The notes under the pieces: generated by a model | What the model saw: the letters and a program-made list of their open reading frames with translations, nothing else | Database searches by the model: none | Told to the model about the DNA's origin: nothing | Made by a program: the position numbers and the translations under genes | Source: Deltaproteobacteria bacterium | GTDB taxonomy: Bacteria > Desulfobacterota > Desulfobaccia > Desulfobaccales > 0-14-0-80-60-11 | DNA length: 33,065 nt | Assembly: GCA_016208235.1 (NCBI GenBank) | Contig: JACQYN010000111.1 | Span: 1 to 33,065 of the forward strand | Direction of reading: 5' to 3' | Shown here: in pieces, positions 13,317 through 21,560 of the stretch | How positions within the stretch are numbered: position 1 is the first letter of the stretch | Layout: each line of letters begins with the position of its first letter

Positions 13317-14524
13317 GCATCAGCTTGTCGGACATTGAGGCCGCCCAGGTCCGGCTGCGGGGGGTGGCCCTGCGCACCCCCCTGGTCTATTCCCGGACCT
13401 TGAGCCGCGTCAGCGGCCTGGAGGTTTTCCTCAAGCTGGAGAACCTCCAGACCACCGGCTCCTTCAAACTCCGGGGCGCGTTGAACCGCCTCAAACTTCT
13501 CAAAGAGCGGGGCGAAGGCGCGCGGGTGGTGGCCGCGTCCGCGGGCAACCATGCCCAGGGCGTGGCCTTTGCCGCGGCTTCCCTGCAGATTCCCGCCACC
13601 ATCGTCATGCCCCAGGGCGCGTCCATTTCCAAGCAGATGGCCACCCGCAGCTACGGCGCGGAGGTGATCCTCCACGGCCGGGACCTCTCCGAGGCCCTGG
13701 AGCGGGCCCGGGAACTGGTGGCCCAGGGCTATATCTTTATCCATCCCTATGACGACCCGGAGGTGATGGCCGGGCAGGGCACCCTGGGTCTGGAGATCCT
13801 GGAGGACCTGCCGGGGGTGGATACCGTAGTCATTCCGGTGGGTGGCGGGGGCCTGGCCGCGGGCACGGCTTTGGCCCTGAAGGCCCGCAAACCCCGGGTG
13901 GCGGTAATCGGCGTCCAGGCCGCGCAGGTGCCTTCCCTGGCCGCGGCCCTGGAGAAGGGCGAGCCTACCCCGGTGCCCGCCCGGCCCACCCTGGCGGACG
14001 GCATCCGGGTGCCCCTGGTGGGGGGGCGCACCTTTCCTATGCTCAAGGAACTTCTTCAGGAAGTGGTCTTGGTAGAGGAAATGGAAATCGCCCAGGCCTT
14101 GCTCTTTCTCCTGGAAGGCAAAAAAGTGTTGGCGGAAGGAGCCGGGGCCGCGGCCACCGCGGCGTTTTTAGGGCCGCTAAAGGACCGGGATTTGGGCAAA
14201 CAGGTGGTCCTGGTGGTGAGCGGCGGCAATATTGACATCCCGCTGCTGGAGCGGGTATTGCCTCGGGCTCTGCTGGAGCGCCGCCGTCTCTGGAGCCTGC
14301 GGGTGACTTTAAGCGACCGGCCCGGGGCCCTGGGGCGGCTGGCCGGGCTCCTGGGGGAGCAGGGCGCCAATATTTTGCATCTCTTTCACGATCGTCTGGC
14401 CCCGGAGCTCCCTTTGGACTATACTAGGGTGGAGCTGAACCTGGAGACCCGGGACCGGGAACACGGGGAAGCGGTGCTCCAGGCCTTGCGGGACGCGGGC
14501 TACGAGGTGGAAGAAAAGCCGTAA
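13313..14524 (+). CDS. ilvA: Threonine ammonia-lyase with C-terminal ACT domain
   Basis: Fold-type II PLP enzyme that deaminates threonine to 2-oxobutanoate, the first step of isoleucine synthesis. Lys52 in TTGSFKLRGA is the PLP lysine; ASAGNHAQGVAFAA and PVGGGGLAAG bind the cofactor phosphate; a serine-type motif VSGGNIDIPLL closes the catalytic domain. Residues about 325-400 (WSLRVTLSDRPGALGRLAGLL...) form one ACT domain. At 403 residues this is the short form (TdcB-like catalytic domain plus one ACT), not the E. coli IlvA with two regulatory domains. ATG 13313 lacks its own ribosome binding site and overlaps the upstream ORF, suggesting coupled translation. Biosynthetic versus catabolic use is not decided by sequence alone. 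Confidence 0.92.
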   Translation: MSISLSDIEAAQVRLRGVALRTPLVYSRTLSRVSGLEVFLKLENLQTTGSFKLRGALNRLKLLKERGEGARVVAASAGNHAQGVAFAAASLQIPATIVMPQGASISKQMATRSYGAEVILHGRDLSEALERARELVAQGYIFIHPYDDPEVMAGQGTLGLEILEDLPGVDTVVIPVGGGGLAAGTALALKARKPRVAVIGVQAAQVPSLAAALEKGEPTPVPARPTLADGIRVPLVGGRTFPMLKELLQEVVLVEEMEIAQALLFLLEGKKVLAEGAGAAATAAFLGPLKDRDLGKQVVLVVSGGNIDIPLLERVLPRALLERRRLWSLRVTLSDRPGALGRLAGLLGEQGANILHLFHDRLAPELPLDYTRVELNLETRDREHGEAVLQALRDAGYEVEEKP

Positions 14525-14525
14525 G

Positions 14526-14590
14526 GCAGTAGTCAGTTGTCAGTAGTCAGTAATCAGTAATCAGTGGTCAGTGGTCAGTGGTCAGTGGTA
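14526..14590. repeat. Tandem 7-bp repeat (TCAGTRR)n
   Basis: About nine consecutive heptamers TCAGTAG/TCAGTTG/TCAGTAA/TCAGTGG. The same unit appears in reverse orientation at 30601-30645 and degenerate at 8084-8107. Intergenic, between ilvA and the aminotransferase gene. Confidence 0.85.
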
Positions 14591-14678
14591 ACTGTTTAAT
14601 TTATTCTTCAACTGCTGCATAAAACGCAAGCAGATAAAGCAAAATAGCAGAAAACAGAAAACTAAAAACAGGTACTCA

Positions 14679-15851
14679 ATGCCCGTCTCCCAACGCATCA
14701 AACACGCCCTGGAAAGCGCCTCCTGGATCCGCCGCATGTTCGAAGAGGGTACGGAACTAAAAGCCCGCCTGGGAGCGGAGCAGGTGATGGACTTCACCCT
14801 GGGGAACCCGGACCTGGAGCCCCCGGCGCGGTTCAAGGAAGAGCTGGCGGTCGCAGTACAAGACCTCCGGCCCGGCCTCCACGCCTACATGCCCAACGCC
14901 GGCCTGGTCCCTGCCCGCCAGGCCGTGGCGCATCACCTGAGCCGGGTCCACCACCTGGACTTCCGGACCGACGACGTCGTTCTCACCTGCGGCGCGGCCG
15001 GGGCCCTCAACGTTATTCTCAAGGTCCTGTTGGACCCCGGCGACGAAGTGGTGGTCCTGGCCCCCTTCTTCCCGGAGTACCTGTTCTATGCCGACAACCA
15101 CGGCGGCACGGCCCGGGTGGTGGAGACCGACGAGCACTTCCAACTGGACCTGAACCGGCTGGAGAAGGCCCTGAGCCCCCGGACCCGGGCGGTCATCATC
15201 AACTCCCCCAACAACCCCACGGGCCAGGTTTACAAGGCCGAGGCCCTGAAAGAGCTGGGGGTATTTCTCACCCACCACGCCGGCCGCCATGGCCGCCCCG
15301 TCTACCTGGTGGCGGATGAGCCTTACCGGCGCCTGGTTTACGACGACCTGAGCCTGCCCAGCATCTTCGCGGCCTACCCGGACACCCTGCTGGCCACCTC
15401 GTTTTCCAAAGATCTCTCCATTCCCGGGGAGCGCCTGGGCTACGCGGCGGTGAGCCCCCGGGCCGCGGGACGGGGAGAGCTTTTCGCCGGCATGGTGCTG
15501 GCCAACCGCATCCTGGGGTTTGTCAACGCCCCGGCCCTGATGCAGCGGGTGGTGACCCATCTTTTGGAGGTTTCGGTGGACGTCGATTATTATGCCCGGC
15601 GCCGGGACCTCTTCAGCGAGATCCTGGAGCAGGCGGGCTATGATTTCGTCAAACCCCGGGGAGCGTTCTACTTTTTTCCCAAGGCTCCCGGGGGTGATGA
15701 CCTGGCCCTGGTGGCCCGGCTGAAAGAGGAAAACATTTTGGCCGTGCCGGGCCGGGGGTTCGGGCGGGCGGGGTATTTCCGCCTGGCCTTCTGCGTGCCG
15801 GAGGAGGTCATCCGGCGGGCGGCCCCGGGCTTCGCCCGGGCCCGGGGGTGA
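14679..15851 (+). CDS. Class I/II PLP aminotransferase (aspartate aminotransferase-like)
   Basis: 390 residues. Lys244 in SFSKDLSIPGERLGY forms the PLP aldimine; NSPNNPTG (176-182), ADEPYRRLVY (212-221) and Arg252 are further fold-type I cofactor-binding motifs, and the C-terminal YFRLAFCVPEE supplies a likely substrate arginine. The substrate is uncertain; aspartate, alanine or branched-chain amino acids are all seen in this family. There is little Shine-Dalgarno; the ATG is preceded by AGAAAACAGAAAACTAAAAAC, an A-rich repeat like the one before pabA. The DciA-like gene starts 8 bp after the stop. Confidence 0.88.
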   Translation: MPVSQRIKHALESASWIRRMFEEGTELKARLGAEQVMDFTLGNPDLEPPARFKEELAVAVQDLRPGLHAYMPNAGLVPARQAVAHHLSRVHHLDFRTDDVVLTCGAAGALNVILKVLLDPGDEVVVLAPFFPEYLFYADNHGGTARVVETDEHFQLDLNRLEKALSPRTRAVIINSPNNPTGQVYKAEALKELGVFLTHHAGRHGRPVYLVADEPYRRLVYDDLSLPSIFAAYPDTLLATSFSKDLSIPGERLGYAAVSPRAAGRGELFAGMVLANRILGFVNAPALMQRVVTHLLEVSVDVDYYARRRDLFSEILEQAGYDFVKPRGAFYFFPKAPGGDDLALVARLKEENILAVPGRGFGRAGYFRLAFCVPEEVIRRAAPGFARARG

Positions 15852-15858
15852 ATTTTTT

Positions 15859-16176
15859 ATGGCCAAGCGCCAGCCGCTCCTCAAGCCCGTGCCCATCCGG
15901 GAGGTCCTGCAGGGGTTGATGAAACCCCTGGACTGGGGTAACCTGGGACAGCGCAGCCGGATCCGCCAGGTGTGGGAGGCGGTGGTGCCGCCGGAGATGT
16001 TGCCCCACACCCGGCTACTGGAGGTCCGCCGCCGGGAACTCTGGGTGGAGGTGAGCGCTGCGGCCTGGGGGCAGGAGCTGCAATTCCTCGGGCCCGGCAT
16101 TTTACATGAACTGGAAAAGGCCTTAGGTCCTGGAATCATTCAAGATCTGCGTCTCCGGATCGGGTCCGGAAAATAA
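15859..16176 (+). CDS. DciA-like (DUF721) protein
   Basis: 105 residues, matching the DUF721 domain found in DciA, the ancestral loader/operator of the replicative helicase DnaB in many bacteria. The diagnostic stretch is RIRQVWEAVVPPEMLPHTRL, then an alternating strand pattern (LLEVRRRELWVEVSAAAWGQEL) and a closing helix (LHELEKALGPGIIQDLRLRIG). The protein is short with little beyond the domain. It is closely downstream of the aminotransferase gene (7-bp gap). Assignment rests on pattern recognition; a DnaB role is family knowledge, not shown here. Confidence 0.75.
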   Translation: MAKRQPLLKPVPIREVLQGLMKPLDWGNLGQRSRIRQVWEAVVPPEMLPHTRLLEVRRRELWVEVSAAAWGQELQFLGPGILHELEKALGPGIIQDLRLRIGSGK

Positions 16177-16233
16177 GGAGTTCAGGGTAAAAAAGGGCGC
16201 CCCAGCCCATCAGCTTCGGGAGCTGTCAGAAAT

Positions 16234-16611
16234 ATGCCGCCGCTAATCTTGTTGGTTGACGATGATCCCCTGATCCGCTCTTTGGGAAAGGAACTTCTGG
16301 AGCATCTGGGGTATGAGGTGGAGGCGACCCGGGACGGCCGGGAAGCCCTGGAATGCTATCGCCGCCTGGGTAAGGTGGACCTGGTGATCCTGGACTATTA
16401 CCTGCCGGATCGAGACGGGCTGCAAGTGCTCCAGGATTTGCTGACTTTGGATCCGGGAGTGCGGGTGCTGATGGCCTCCGGTTTTTTTTCCTCCCAGGAA
16501 GTGGACCGGATCAAAGATACGGGAGCCGCGGGTTTTATTTATAAGCCGTACCGGCTGGCGGAGTTGGAGAACCGGATTCGCCTGGTTTTGCAGGGAATGT
16601 CCGGCTTTTAG
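16234..16611 (+). CDS. Stand-alone response regulator receiver protein
   Basis: 125-residue CheY-type receiver with no output domain. The acidic pocket is Asp9-Asp11 (LVDDDP), the phosphoacceptor is Asp54 (LVILDYYLPDRDG), the switch Ser82 (LMASGF) and Lys104 (YKPY). It probably relays phosphate or regulates by protein contact. The partner kinase is not adjacent; the nearest is at 22.6-24.0 kb. GGGAG is about 11 nt upstream. The last 77 bp overlap, antisense, the end of the glycosyltransferase gene. Confidence 0.92.
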   Translation: MPPLILLVDDDPLIRSLGKELLEHLGYEVEATRDGREALECYRRLGKVDLVILDYYLPDRDGLQVLQDLLTLDPGVRVLMASGFFSSQEVDRIKDTGAAGFIYKPYRLAELENRIRLVLQGMSGF

Positions 16612-18094
16612 CCAGTTGCGGTCCCTGCCATTCGAAACAGAAAAGCGCGGCGCTGGCCCGGGACAGGCAGGCCGTCTCCCGCCATTGGGATCCCAGGAGT
16701 TCCCCGGCAAATTCCCGCATATAATTTAAAGAAGGAAAATGGGAAGCTACGAGCCATAGCCGCCGGGGATGCTGGCTCTTGGCTGCCGGCACCACCAGGT
16801 CGGTCTCCACACAGGATTTTCCCCAACAGACCTTCTTCCAGGGGCGGTGAAAATAGTATTTGAAGGGGTAGACGGCAAAATAATAGACATAAACCCAGTC
16901 CTGGGGTTGGAGCTGACTTTGCAGATGGGCCACCAGGGGCTGAATCTCTTCCCGGTTGTTACTGGGATAAAGGTTTTCTTTAATAACCCCCAAGGGGTTT
17001 AGAGCCAGAACCAAGAACCCGGTGAGGCCCAGGGCCAGGACCTTTTGCCGTTTTTCCCAAAGCCGGGTGAGGATTAACATCAGCCCCACCGCCGCCACCA
17101 GATAGAGTAGAGGGGCGCTGAAGAGCATCAGGCGGTTGCCGCCGTAATGGGCCATAAAGGGGTAACGGTGCAGGGACGCGGCTCCCAGGGCCAGGAGCAG
17201 CGGGCCCCCCAGGTAGAAACAGGCCCGGCAGCAGCCCTGCCGGATGAGAACCAAAATTCCTGCCAGCAATAGAGGCAGGCCCCAGAACAGGCCCCATTCC
17301 CCGAAAAAATACCGGAAATAGCGGGAAAAAGCCGCTCCCAGCCACCCCACGAAGGCTGCTATACCGGAGGAATCCGGGAAATCCTGGGCCCAATAGGCCA
17401 GCAGTTCCGGGTCCACCTGCCCCCGGAGAACGAGAAAATAGCCGGCGGCAAAGGCCGCAGCCCAGACCCCTCCCAGAAGGGCCACCTTCAGCCTCTGGCC
17501 GGAGGGCAGGATAAACCATAACGTCGCCCAGGCCACGGGCAGGATAAAGATCTGGGTATGGGAGAACCCCAGGCCCAGGGTGCCGGCCACAGCCAACGCC
17601 GCCCAGGCCCATTTTCTGTCCTGCAGCCGGAGCCGCTCCACCAGGAAAAAGACGAGCACCGCGAAGAAGGCGTCCCCGCTGTACTGTTTCAACTCCTTGG
17701 CGTAATAAACCATGATGGGGGAGAAGGCTACCATAGCCAGCCCCAACAGGGAACCGGACCGGGAGGTCAAGGCCCGGGCCAGGGGCCAGAAGAGGGCTAA
17801 GGTCCCGAGACCGAAGAAGAAGGAGAGGGAGCGGAGAACCGCTTCGCTGCTCCCCACCACCTGGGCCAGGGCCCAGACGGTGAGGATATACAGGGGTGGG
17901 GTGGAATGGCCCGCGGCCAAGGCCGCCTGGGGGGTGGATTCAAGCGCGGCCAGGGCCACCCAGGCCTCATCGGTCCAGAGGTCCCTGCCTCCAAGGCCGT
18001 AGACGCGGAAAAAGGCCGCCAGCCCGAAAATAAGAAGCAGGGTTAAACCGACCCATGAGGGCCGGAGATTTATCCGAGACCACAAACGCCGCAA
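16535..18094 (-). CDS. GT39/ArnT-like polytopic membrane glycosyltransferase
   Basis: About 519 residues with roughly ten hydrophobic segments. The first loop contains GRDLWTDEAWVALAALEST, the acidic motif typical of dolichyl/undecaprenyl-phosphate-sugar glycosyltransferases of the PMT/ArnT clan (GT39/GT83, DUF2723-like). A large, mostly soluble C-terminal part starts around residue 385. Acceptor and donor are unknown; lipid A, protein or cell-surface glycan are possible. The start is uncertain: TTG 18094 has AGGAG about 15 nt upstream and a perfect -10 TATAAT at 18148-18143. The C-terminal tail (SRTFPAKPGESGSPTPPAGTA) overlaps the convergent receiver gene. Confidence 0.78.
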   Translation of the reverse strand: MRRLWSRINLRPSWVGLTLLLIFGLAAFFRVYGLGGRDLWTDEAWVALAALESTPQAALAAGHSTPPLYILTVWALAQVVGSSEAVLRSLSFFFGLGTLALFWPLARALTSRSGSLLGLAMVAFSPIMVYYAKELKQYSGDAFFAVLVFFLVERLRLQDRKWAWAALAVAGTLGLGFSHTQIFILPVAWATLWFILPSGQRLKVALLGGVWAAAFAAGYFLVLRGQVDPELLAYWAQDFPDSSGIAAFVGWLGAAFSRYFRYFFGEWGLFWGLPLLLAGILVLIRQGCCRACFYLGGPLLLALGAASLHRYPFMAHYGGNRLMLFSAPLLYLVAAVGLMLILTRLWEKRQKVLALGLTGFLVLALNPLGVIKENLYPSNNREEIQPLVAHLQSQLQPQDWVYVYYFAVYPFKYYFHRPWKKVCWGKSCVETDLVVPAAKSQHPRRLWLVASHFPSLNYMREFAGELLGSQWRETACLSRASAALFCFEWQGPQLAKSRTFPAKPGESGSPTPPAGTAYK

Positions 18095-18216
18095 AGTTTG
18101 AGGAACCGTCTCCTGATTGATGAGTGACGATTGTTCCCTTGTATTATAGAGGAAAATTATGGAAAAACGGAAGAGAATATTTGTTATTCCCCGGGGTAGC
18201 GATTAATCTTTAGGTT

Positions 18217-19185
18217 ATGAAAGCTTCCTCCAAAAATTCATCGGGCAAAAGCCCCGGCGGCCACGGTTCGCAGCCTTCTTCGCCGACTTCCCCCTCCTGC
18301 CTCTGGCCGCCGCCGGTTAAGCCCGGGGACGCGGTGGCGGTGGCTGCGCCGGCCAGCCCGGTGTCCCGGGAGGTTTGGGACGCGGGGGTGGCCATCCTTA
18401 AGGAATGGGGCTTTAAGGTGGTGTGCGGCCCGGAGGTCTTCCAGACCCGGGCCTGGGGGGGCGAGGCCGACCGGCGGCTGGCCCGGAGGTTCCTGGAAAT
18501 CTGGCAGGAGCCGGAGGTGAAGGCTGTGGTGGGTGCCCGGGGGGGTTATGGCTCCCTGAAAGTCCTGCCCCATCTGGACCTGGCGGCCCTGGAAGCGCAG
18601 CCCAAGCGCCTGGTGGGCTTCAGCGACCTCACCAATCTCCTTTGGAGGCTGCACCGGGACCTGGGTCTGGTGACCTTTCACGGTCCCACCGTGTCTCACC
18701 TGCCGGTCCTCACCCCCGCCGCGCGGGAGAGTTTTTTCTATTGGCTGACGGCTCCGGGGCCCCAGACCGTCACTTTCCCGGGTTTAACCGCGCTCCTCCC
18801 GGGAACCGGCCAAGGGGTCCTGGCCGGGGGCAACCTCACCACCCTCTGCCATCTCCTGGGCACCCCCTTTGCCCCCCGGTTCCGGGACTATATCCTCTTT
18901 CTGGAAGACCACAACGAAGCCCTGTACCGCCTGGACCGCCTCCTTCATCACCTGCTCCTGGCCGGGGCCCTGGAGGGGGTCAAGGGCGTGGTTCTGGGCG
19001 CGTTCACCGGCTGCGGCGGCTCCCGGGAGAACCTTTGGGAAGTCCTGGCCACGGCTCTTGCACCCCTTGAGATACCGGTGCTGGCGGGCCTGCCCGTGGG
19101 CCACCAGCCGGACAACCATACCCTGCCTTTAGGGGTGTGGGCCCGGGTGGACGGCCAGGCCGGGAGTCTGACCCTGGCTCCCTGA
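18217..19185 (+). CDS. ldcA: LD-carboxypeptidase (S66 family)
   Basis: Serine peptidase of muropeptide recycling that removes the terminal D-Ala from cytoplasmic murein tetrapeptides. The S66 Ser-Glu-His triad is visible: Ser136 in VGFSDLTNLL, Glu230 in FLEDHNEALYRLDR and His296 in GLPVGHQPDNHTLPLG. GARGGYGS (107-113) is the conserved glycine loop. The catalytic core opens with VKPGDAVAVAAPASPV at residue 34; the Ser/Pro/Gly-rich residues 1-33 are an extra N-terminal segment, so a later start is possible, though no better-placed start codon stands out. Single gene, divergent from the glycosyltransferase. Confidence 0.88.
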   Translation: MKASSKNSSGKSPGGHGSQPSSPTSPSCLWPPPVKPGDAVAVAAPASPVSREVWDAGVAILKEWGFKVVCGPEVFQTRAWGGEADRRLARRFLEIWQEPEVKAVVGARGGYGSLKVLPHLDLAALEAQPKRLVGFSDLTNLLWRLHRDLGLVTFHGPTVSHLPVLTPAARESFFYWLTAPGPQTVTFPGLTALLPGTGQGVLAGGNLTTLCHLLGTPFAPRFRDYILFLEDHNEALYRLDRLLHHLLLAGALEGVKGVVLGAFTGCGGSRENLWEVLATALAPLEIPVLAGLPVGHQPDNHTLPLGVWARVDGQAGSLTLAP

Positions 19186-19244
19186 CCCCTCCTATTTTTA
19201 AAACCCGCTCCGTTAGTTGCTCGCAAAAAAATCCGGCCCCAGGA

Positions 19245-19272
19245 TTGACAAGCTTTATTTACACCTTATTTT
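19245..19272 (+). promoter_or_regulatory. Promoter of the small CxxCG protein gene
   Basis: TTGACA (19245-19250), 16 nt, TATTTT (19267-19272). It is followed about 40 nt later by the strong ribosome binding site AAGGAGGAG before ATG 19311. Confidence 0.55.
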
Positions 19273-19310
19273 TTCCACATATCTCGGATGACTGCTTTTA
19301 AGGAGGAGTT

Positions 19311-19547
19311 ATGGCGAAAAAAGTCTATACTTGTCAAACCTGCGGGGCCCTGGCGGAGGAGCCCGGCCATCTGTGCAATCCCGCGGGCGAGCCCATGACC
19401 TGCGCCTACTGTGGAGAAAAGTCGTCTCACGTCAAACATTACTGCAAGGGCAAACTGGAAGACATCAAGTATGTCTGCGAACAGTGCGGCCGCCTGTCCA
19501 CCTCGGCCGATTTGCTGTGTAAACCCACCAACGTGCCCACCTCCTGA
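19311..19547 (+). CDS. Small triple-CxxCG zinc-binding protein, unknown
   Basis: 78 residues. Three related units: CQTCGALAEEPGHLCNP, CAYCGEKSSHVKHYCKG and CEQCGRLSTSADLLCKP. Each is CxxCG, nine residues, C, so internal triplication of a Cys3 motif is likely, with nine cysteines and two histidines available for metal. The strong ribosome binding site (AAGGAGGAG), a dedicated promoter and a terminator suggest a monocistronic, well-expressed gene. Metal binding is inferred; the role is unknown (metal storage, redox or RNA/protein contact are possible). Confidence 0.8.
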   Translation: MAKKVYTCQTCGALAEEPGHLCNPAGEPMTCAYCGEKSSHVKHYCKGKLEDIKYVCEQCGRLSTSADLLCKPTNVPTS

Positions 19548-19601
19548 AGACGACGGGAAGCGGAGCCTAAAGCTGCAAGCAATCCCGCCTGCAACTTAGA
19601 G

Positions 19602-19630
19602 AAGCCAGGGGTTAATTCCTGGCTTTTTTT
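19602..19630 (+). terminator. Rho-independent terminator after the CxxCG gene
   Basis: AAGCCAGG (19602-19609) pairs with CCTGGCTT (19618-19625) and runs into seven T. Confidence 0.85.
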
Positions 19631-19670
19631 ATGAATGGAAGGGGGGCCTCTGCGGTCGAAGTCCCCGGGA

Positions 19671-20633
19671 TTACCGGAAGTGACAGGAAACCCAGTGCTC
19701 CGGCGCGGTTTCCCGGTATTCCGGGAAGACGTCCCGGCAAACGGGAAATTGGGCCTCGGGGCAGCGGGGATGGAAGGGGCACCCGGAAGGGAGGTTGATG
19801 GGGCTGGGGGGGTCCCCCTTGAGCTCCGGGGGGCGGAAGGGCCGCTCCGGGTCCGGCAGGGGCACCGCCGCGAGGAGGGCTTCGGTATAAGGGTGCAGCC
19901 GGGCGGTGTCAAAGACCTCCCGGGAGGCCAGCTCCACCAGCCGCCCCAAGTACATGACCGCGACGCGGTCGCTGATCTGGGAAATGACGCTTAAGTCGTG
20001 GGAAATGAAGAGATAAGTGAGCCCGTGGCGTTTCTGCAATTCCGCCAGGAGGTTGAGAATCTGGGCCTGGATGGAGACGTCCAGGGCGGAGACCGGCTCG
20101 TCGGCCACGATCAGCCGGGGCTTCAAAGCCAGGGCCCGGGCCACGCCCAGGCGCTGGCGCTGGCCGCCGCTGAACTCATGGGGGTAGCGCTCCAGGTGCT
20201 CTTACCCCAGACCCACCTCATTGAGAAGCTCCGCCACCCAGGCCAGCCGCTCGGTTTTAGTGCCCAGGCGGTGGATGACGTAGGGCTCCTCCAGGATCTG
20301 GCGCACCATCATTCGGGGATTCAGCGAAGAGTAGGGGTCCTGGAAGACGATCTGCATCTGCCGGCGCATCTGTTTCAAACGGGACTTGGGGAGATTGGTC
20401 ACCTCCTCGCCGCCGAACCAGACCCGGCCCTGGGTGGGGGCCAGCAGGGCCAGGATCAGGCGGCCCAGGGTGGACTTGCCGCACCCGGACTCCCCCACCA
20501 GGCCCAGGGTCTCCCCGGCCTGGATGGAGAAGTTCACGCCATCCACCGCCTTAAGGAGGGGCCCCCGGCCCCAGGGCCCGGCAAGGCGGAAGTAGCGGCT
20601 TAAGTCCCGGGTTTCCAGCAGAGTTTCTATCAT
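19671..20633 (-). pseudogene. Oligopeptide ABC transporter ATPase OppF/DppF-like, in-frame TAA
   Basis: ATPase subunit of a peptide/nickel-type importer. The reverse frame starts at ATG 20633 and holds Walker A GESGCGKST (48-55) and the Q-loop QDPYSSLNPR. It stops at TAA (20204-20202, codon 144) right after ELLNEVGLG. The same frame then continues without shift: [20 protein letters not shown] (signature FSGGQ), Walker B LIVADEP, the H-loop ISHD, and the C-terminal oligopeptide-transporter extension [15 protein letters not shown], ending at 19671. So one nonsense codon separates the two ABC halves. Either the gene is dead, the base is a sequencing error, or (least likely) the stop is read through; a restart at 20144 would give a fragment without Walker A. 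Overlaps the upstream PAS gene by ATGA. Confidence 0.85.
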
Positions 20634-21502
20634 AACTTGCCGCGCCCTACCTGTAAGATTTCTTGATGCCTATCCGTGACGTCCTGGAGAAAGCCTTCAT
20701 AGTAAAGGACTTCTCCCTCCTCATCCCGAACCCCCCGGGCATTGATGGAAATCCAGATACGGCTCCCGTCTTGCCGATAGAATTGGGCTTCAAAGCCTTT
20801 GATGAAACCGGCATCCTTCAAGGTCTGACAAAAATCGTCCCGGCGGCGGGGATCGACATATAATTGCCGGCTGATATCGGCGATGCCGGCCAGCATTTCC
20901 TCGGGGGAGCCGTAGCCAAAAATTTGCGCCATCGCCGGGTTGACGCTGAGAAACCGCCCATCGGGAGAACTCTGGAAGATGCCCTCCACGGCGTTTTCAA
21001 AGATGCCCCGATACTTTTCTTCAGCCAGTTTGAGAGCCTTCTCCATCTCTTTGTGTTTAGTGATGTCCTGGATCATGGCCATCTTGGACATGGTGCCGTC
21101 GGGGTGCTTTATGGGCGTGTTCACCACATAATACCAGTGGTTATCTTTAGGGCTGCGCACTTCCCAGCGGACGGTCTCCCCTTTGAAGACCCTTTCGTTT
21201 ACGCACCAGGGGCAGACTCCCTCCAGGTCATGCAGAGCCTTGTAGCATTTCTGTCCCAGGGGGTAATAGCCCGTCCGGTCAATGAAACGCTGATTCATAA
21301 ACTCCACTTCGTAGTCCTGGGAACAGATATAAATAAAGCCGTCAAAAGCTTCGATAATGGCGGCGAATTGCGCCCACAAATCCCGCCAGGCTTCCGCCAG
21401 CCGTTGATATTTGGTCACCGTCTTGGCCAGATCAACAATTTTCTGATCCATTCCGGTTAATTCTTCTAGGAGTGCTTCTCTGGTCTTGGTGCTGTCTTCC
21501 AT
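20630..21502 (-). CDS. Double-PAS protein without output domain
   Basis: 290 residues. An N-terminal helix (1-45) precedes PAS 1 (about 47-155: FDGFIYICSQDYEVEFMNQR, then CYKALHDLEGVCPWC and the C-terminal MAMIQDITKHKEME). PAS 2 (about 162-282) begins KYRGIFENAVEGIFQSSPDG and ends GFLQDVTDRHQEIL. The Cys/CPWC motif of PAS 1 recurs in redox-type PAS domains and may bind metal or sense redox state (inference). There is no kinase, GGDEF or HTH part. The start is well supported (GAGGAATTAAA before ATG 21502). It sits between oppD and oppF and overlaps oppF by 4 bp, an unusual position for a signalling protein. Confidence 0.85.
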   Translation of the reverse strand: MEDSTKTREALLEELTGMDQKIVDLAKTVTKYQRLAEAWRDLWAQFAAIIEAFDGFIYICSQDYEVEFMNQRFIDRTGYYPLGQKCYKALHDLEGVCPWCVNERVFKGETVRWEVRSPKDNHWYYVVNTPIKHPDGTMSKMAMIQDITKHKEMEKALKLAEEKYRGIFENAVEGIFQSSPDGRFLSVNPAMAQIFGYGSPEEMLAGIADISRQLYVDPRRRDDFCQTLKDAGFIKGFEAQFYRQDGSRIWISINARGVRDEEGEVLYYEGFLQDVTDRHQEILQVGRGKL

Positions 21503-21560
21503 TTTAATTCCTCAACTTCCCAGATCTGCAGCTCCTGGCTGGGGGAGAGAACCGACGCGT

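Noticed and set aside
14526-14590. CRISPR array
   Set aside because: Units are 7 bp with no spacers and no cas genes nearby.
16177-16233. Terminator at CAGCT-TCGGG-AGCTG before the receiver gene
   Set aside because: Stem is only 5 bp and no T-run follows.
20202-20204. Programmed stop-codon readthrough of oppF
   Set aside because: TAA is not a Sec or Pyl codon and no recoding structure was identified; mutation or sequencing error is simpler.
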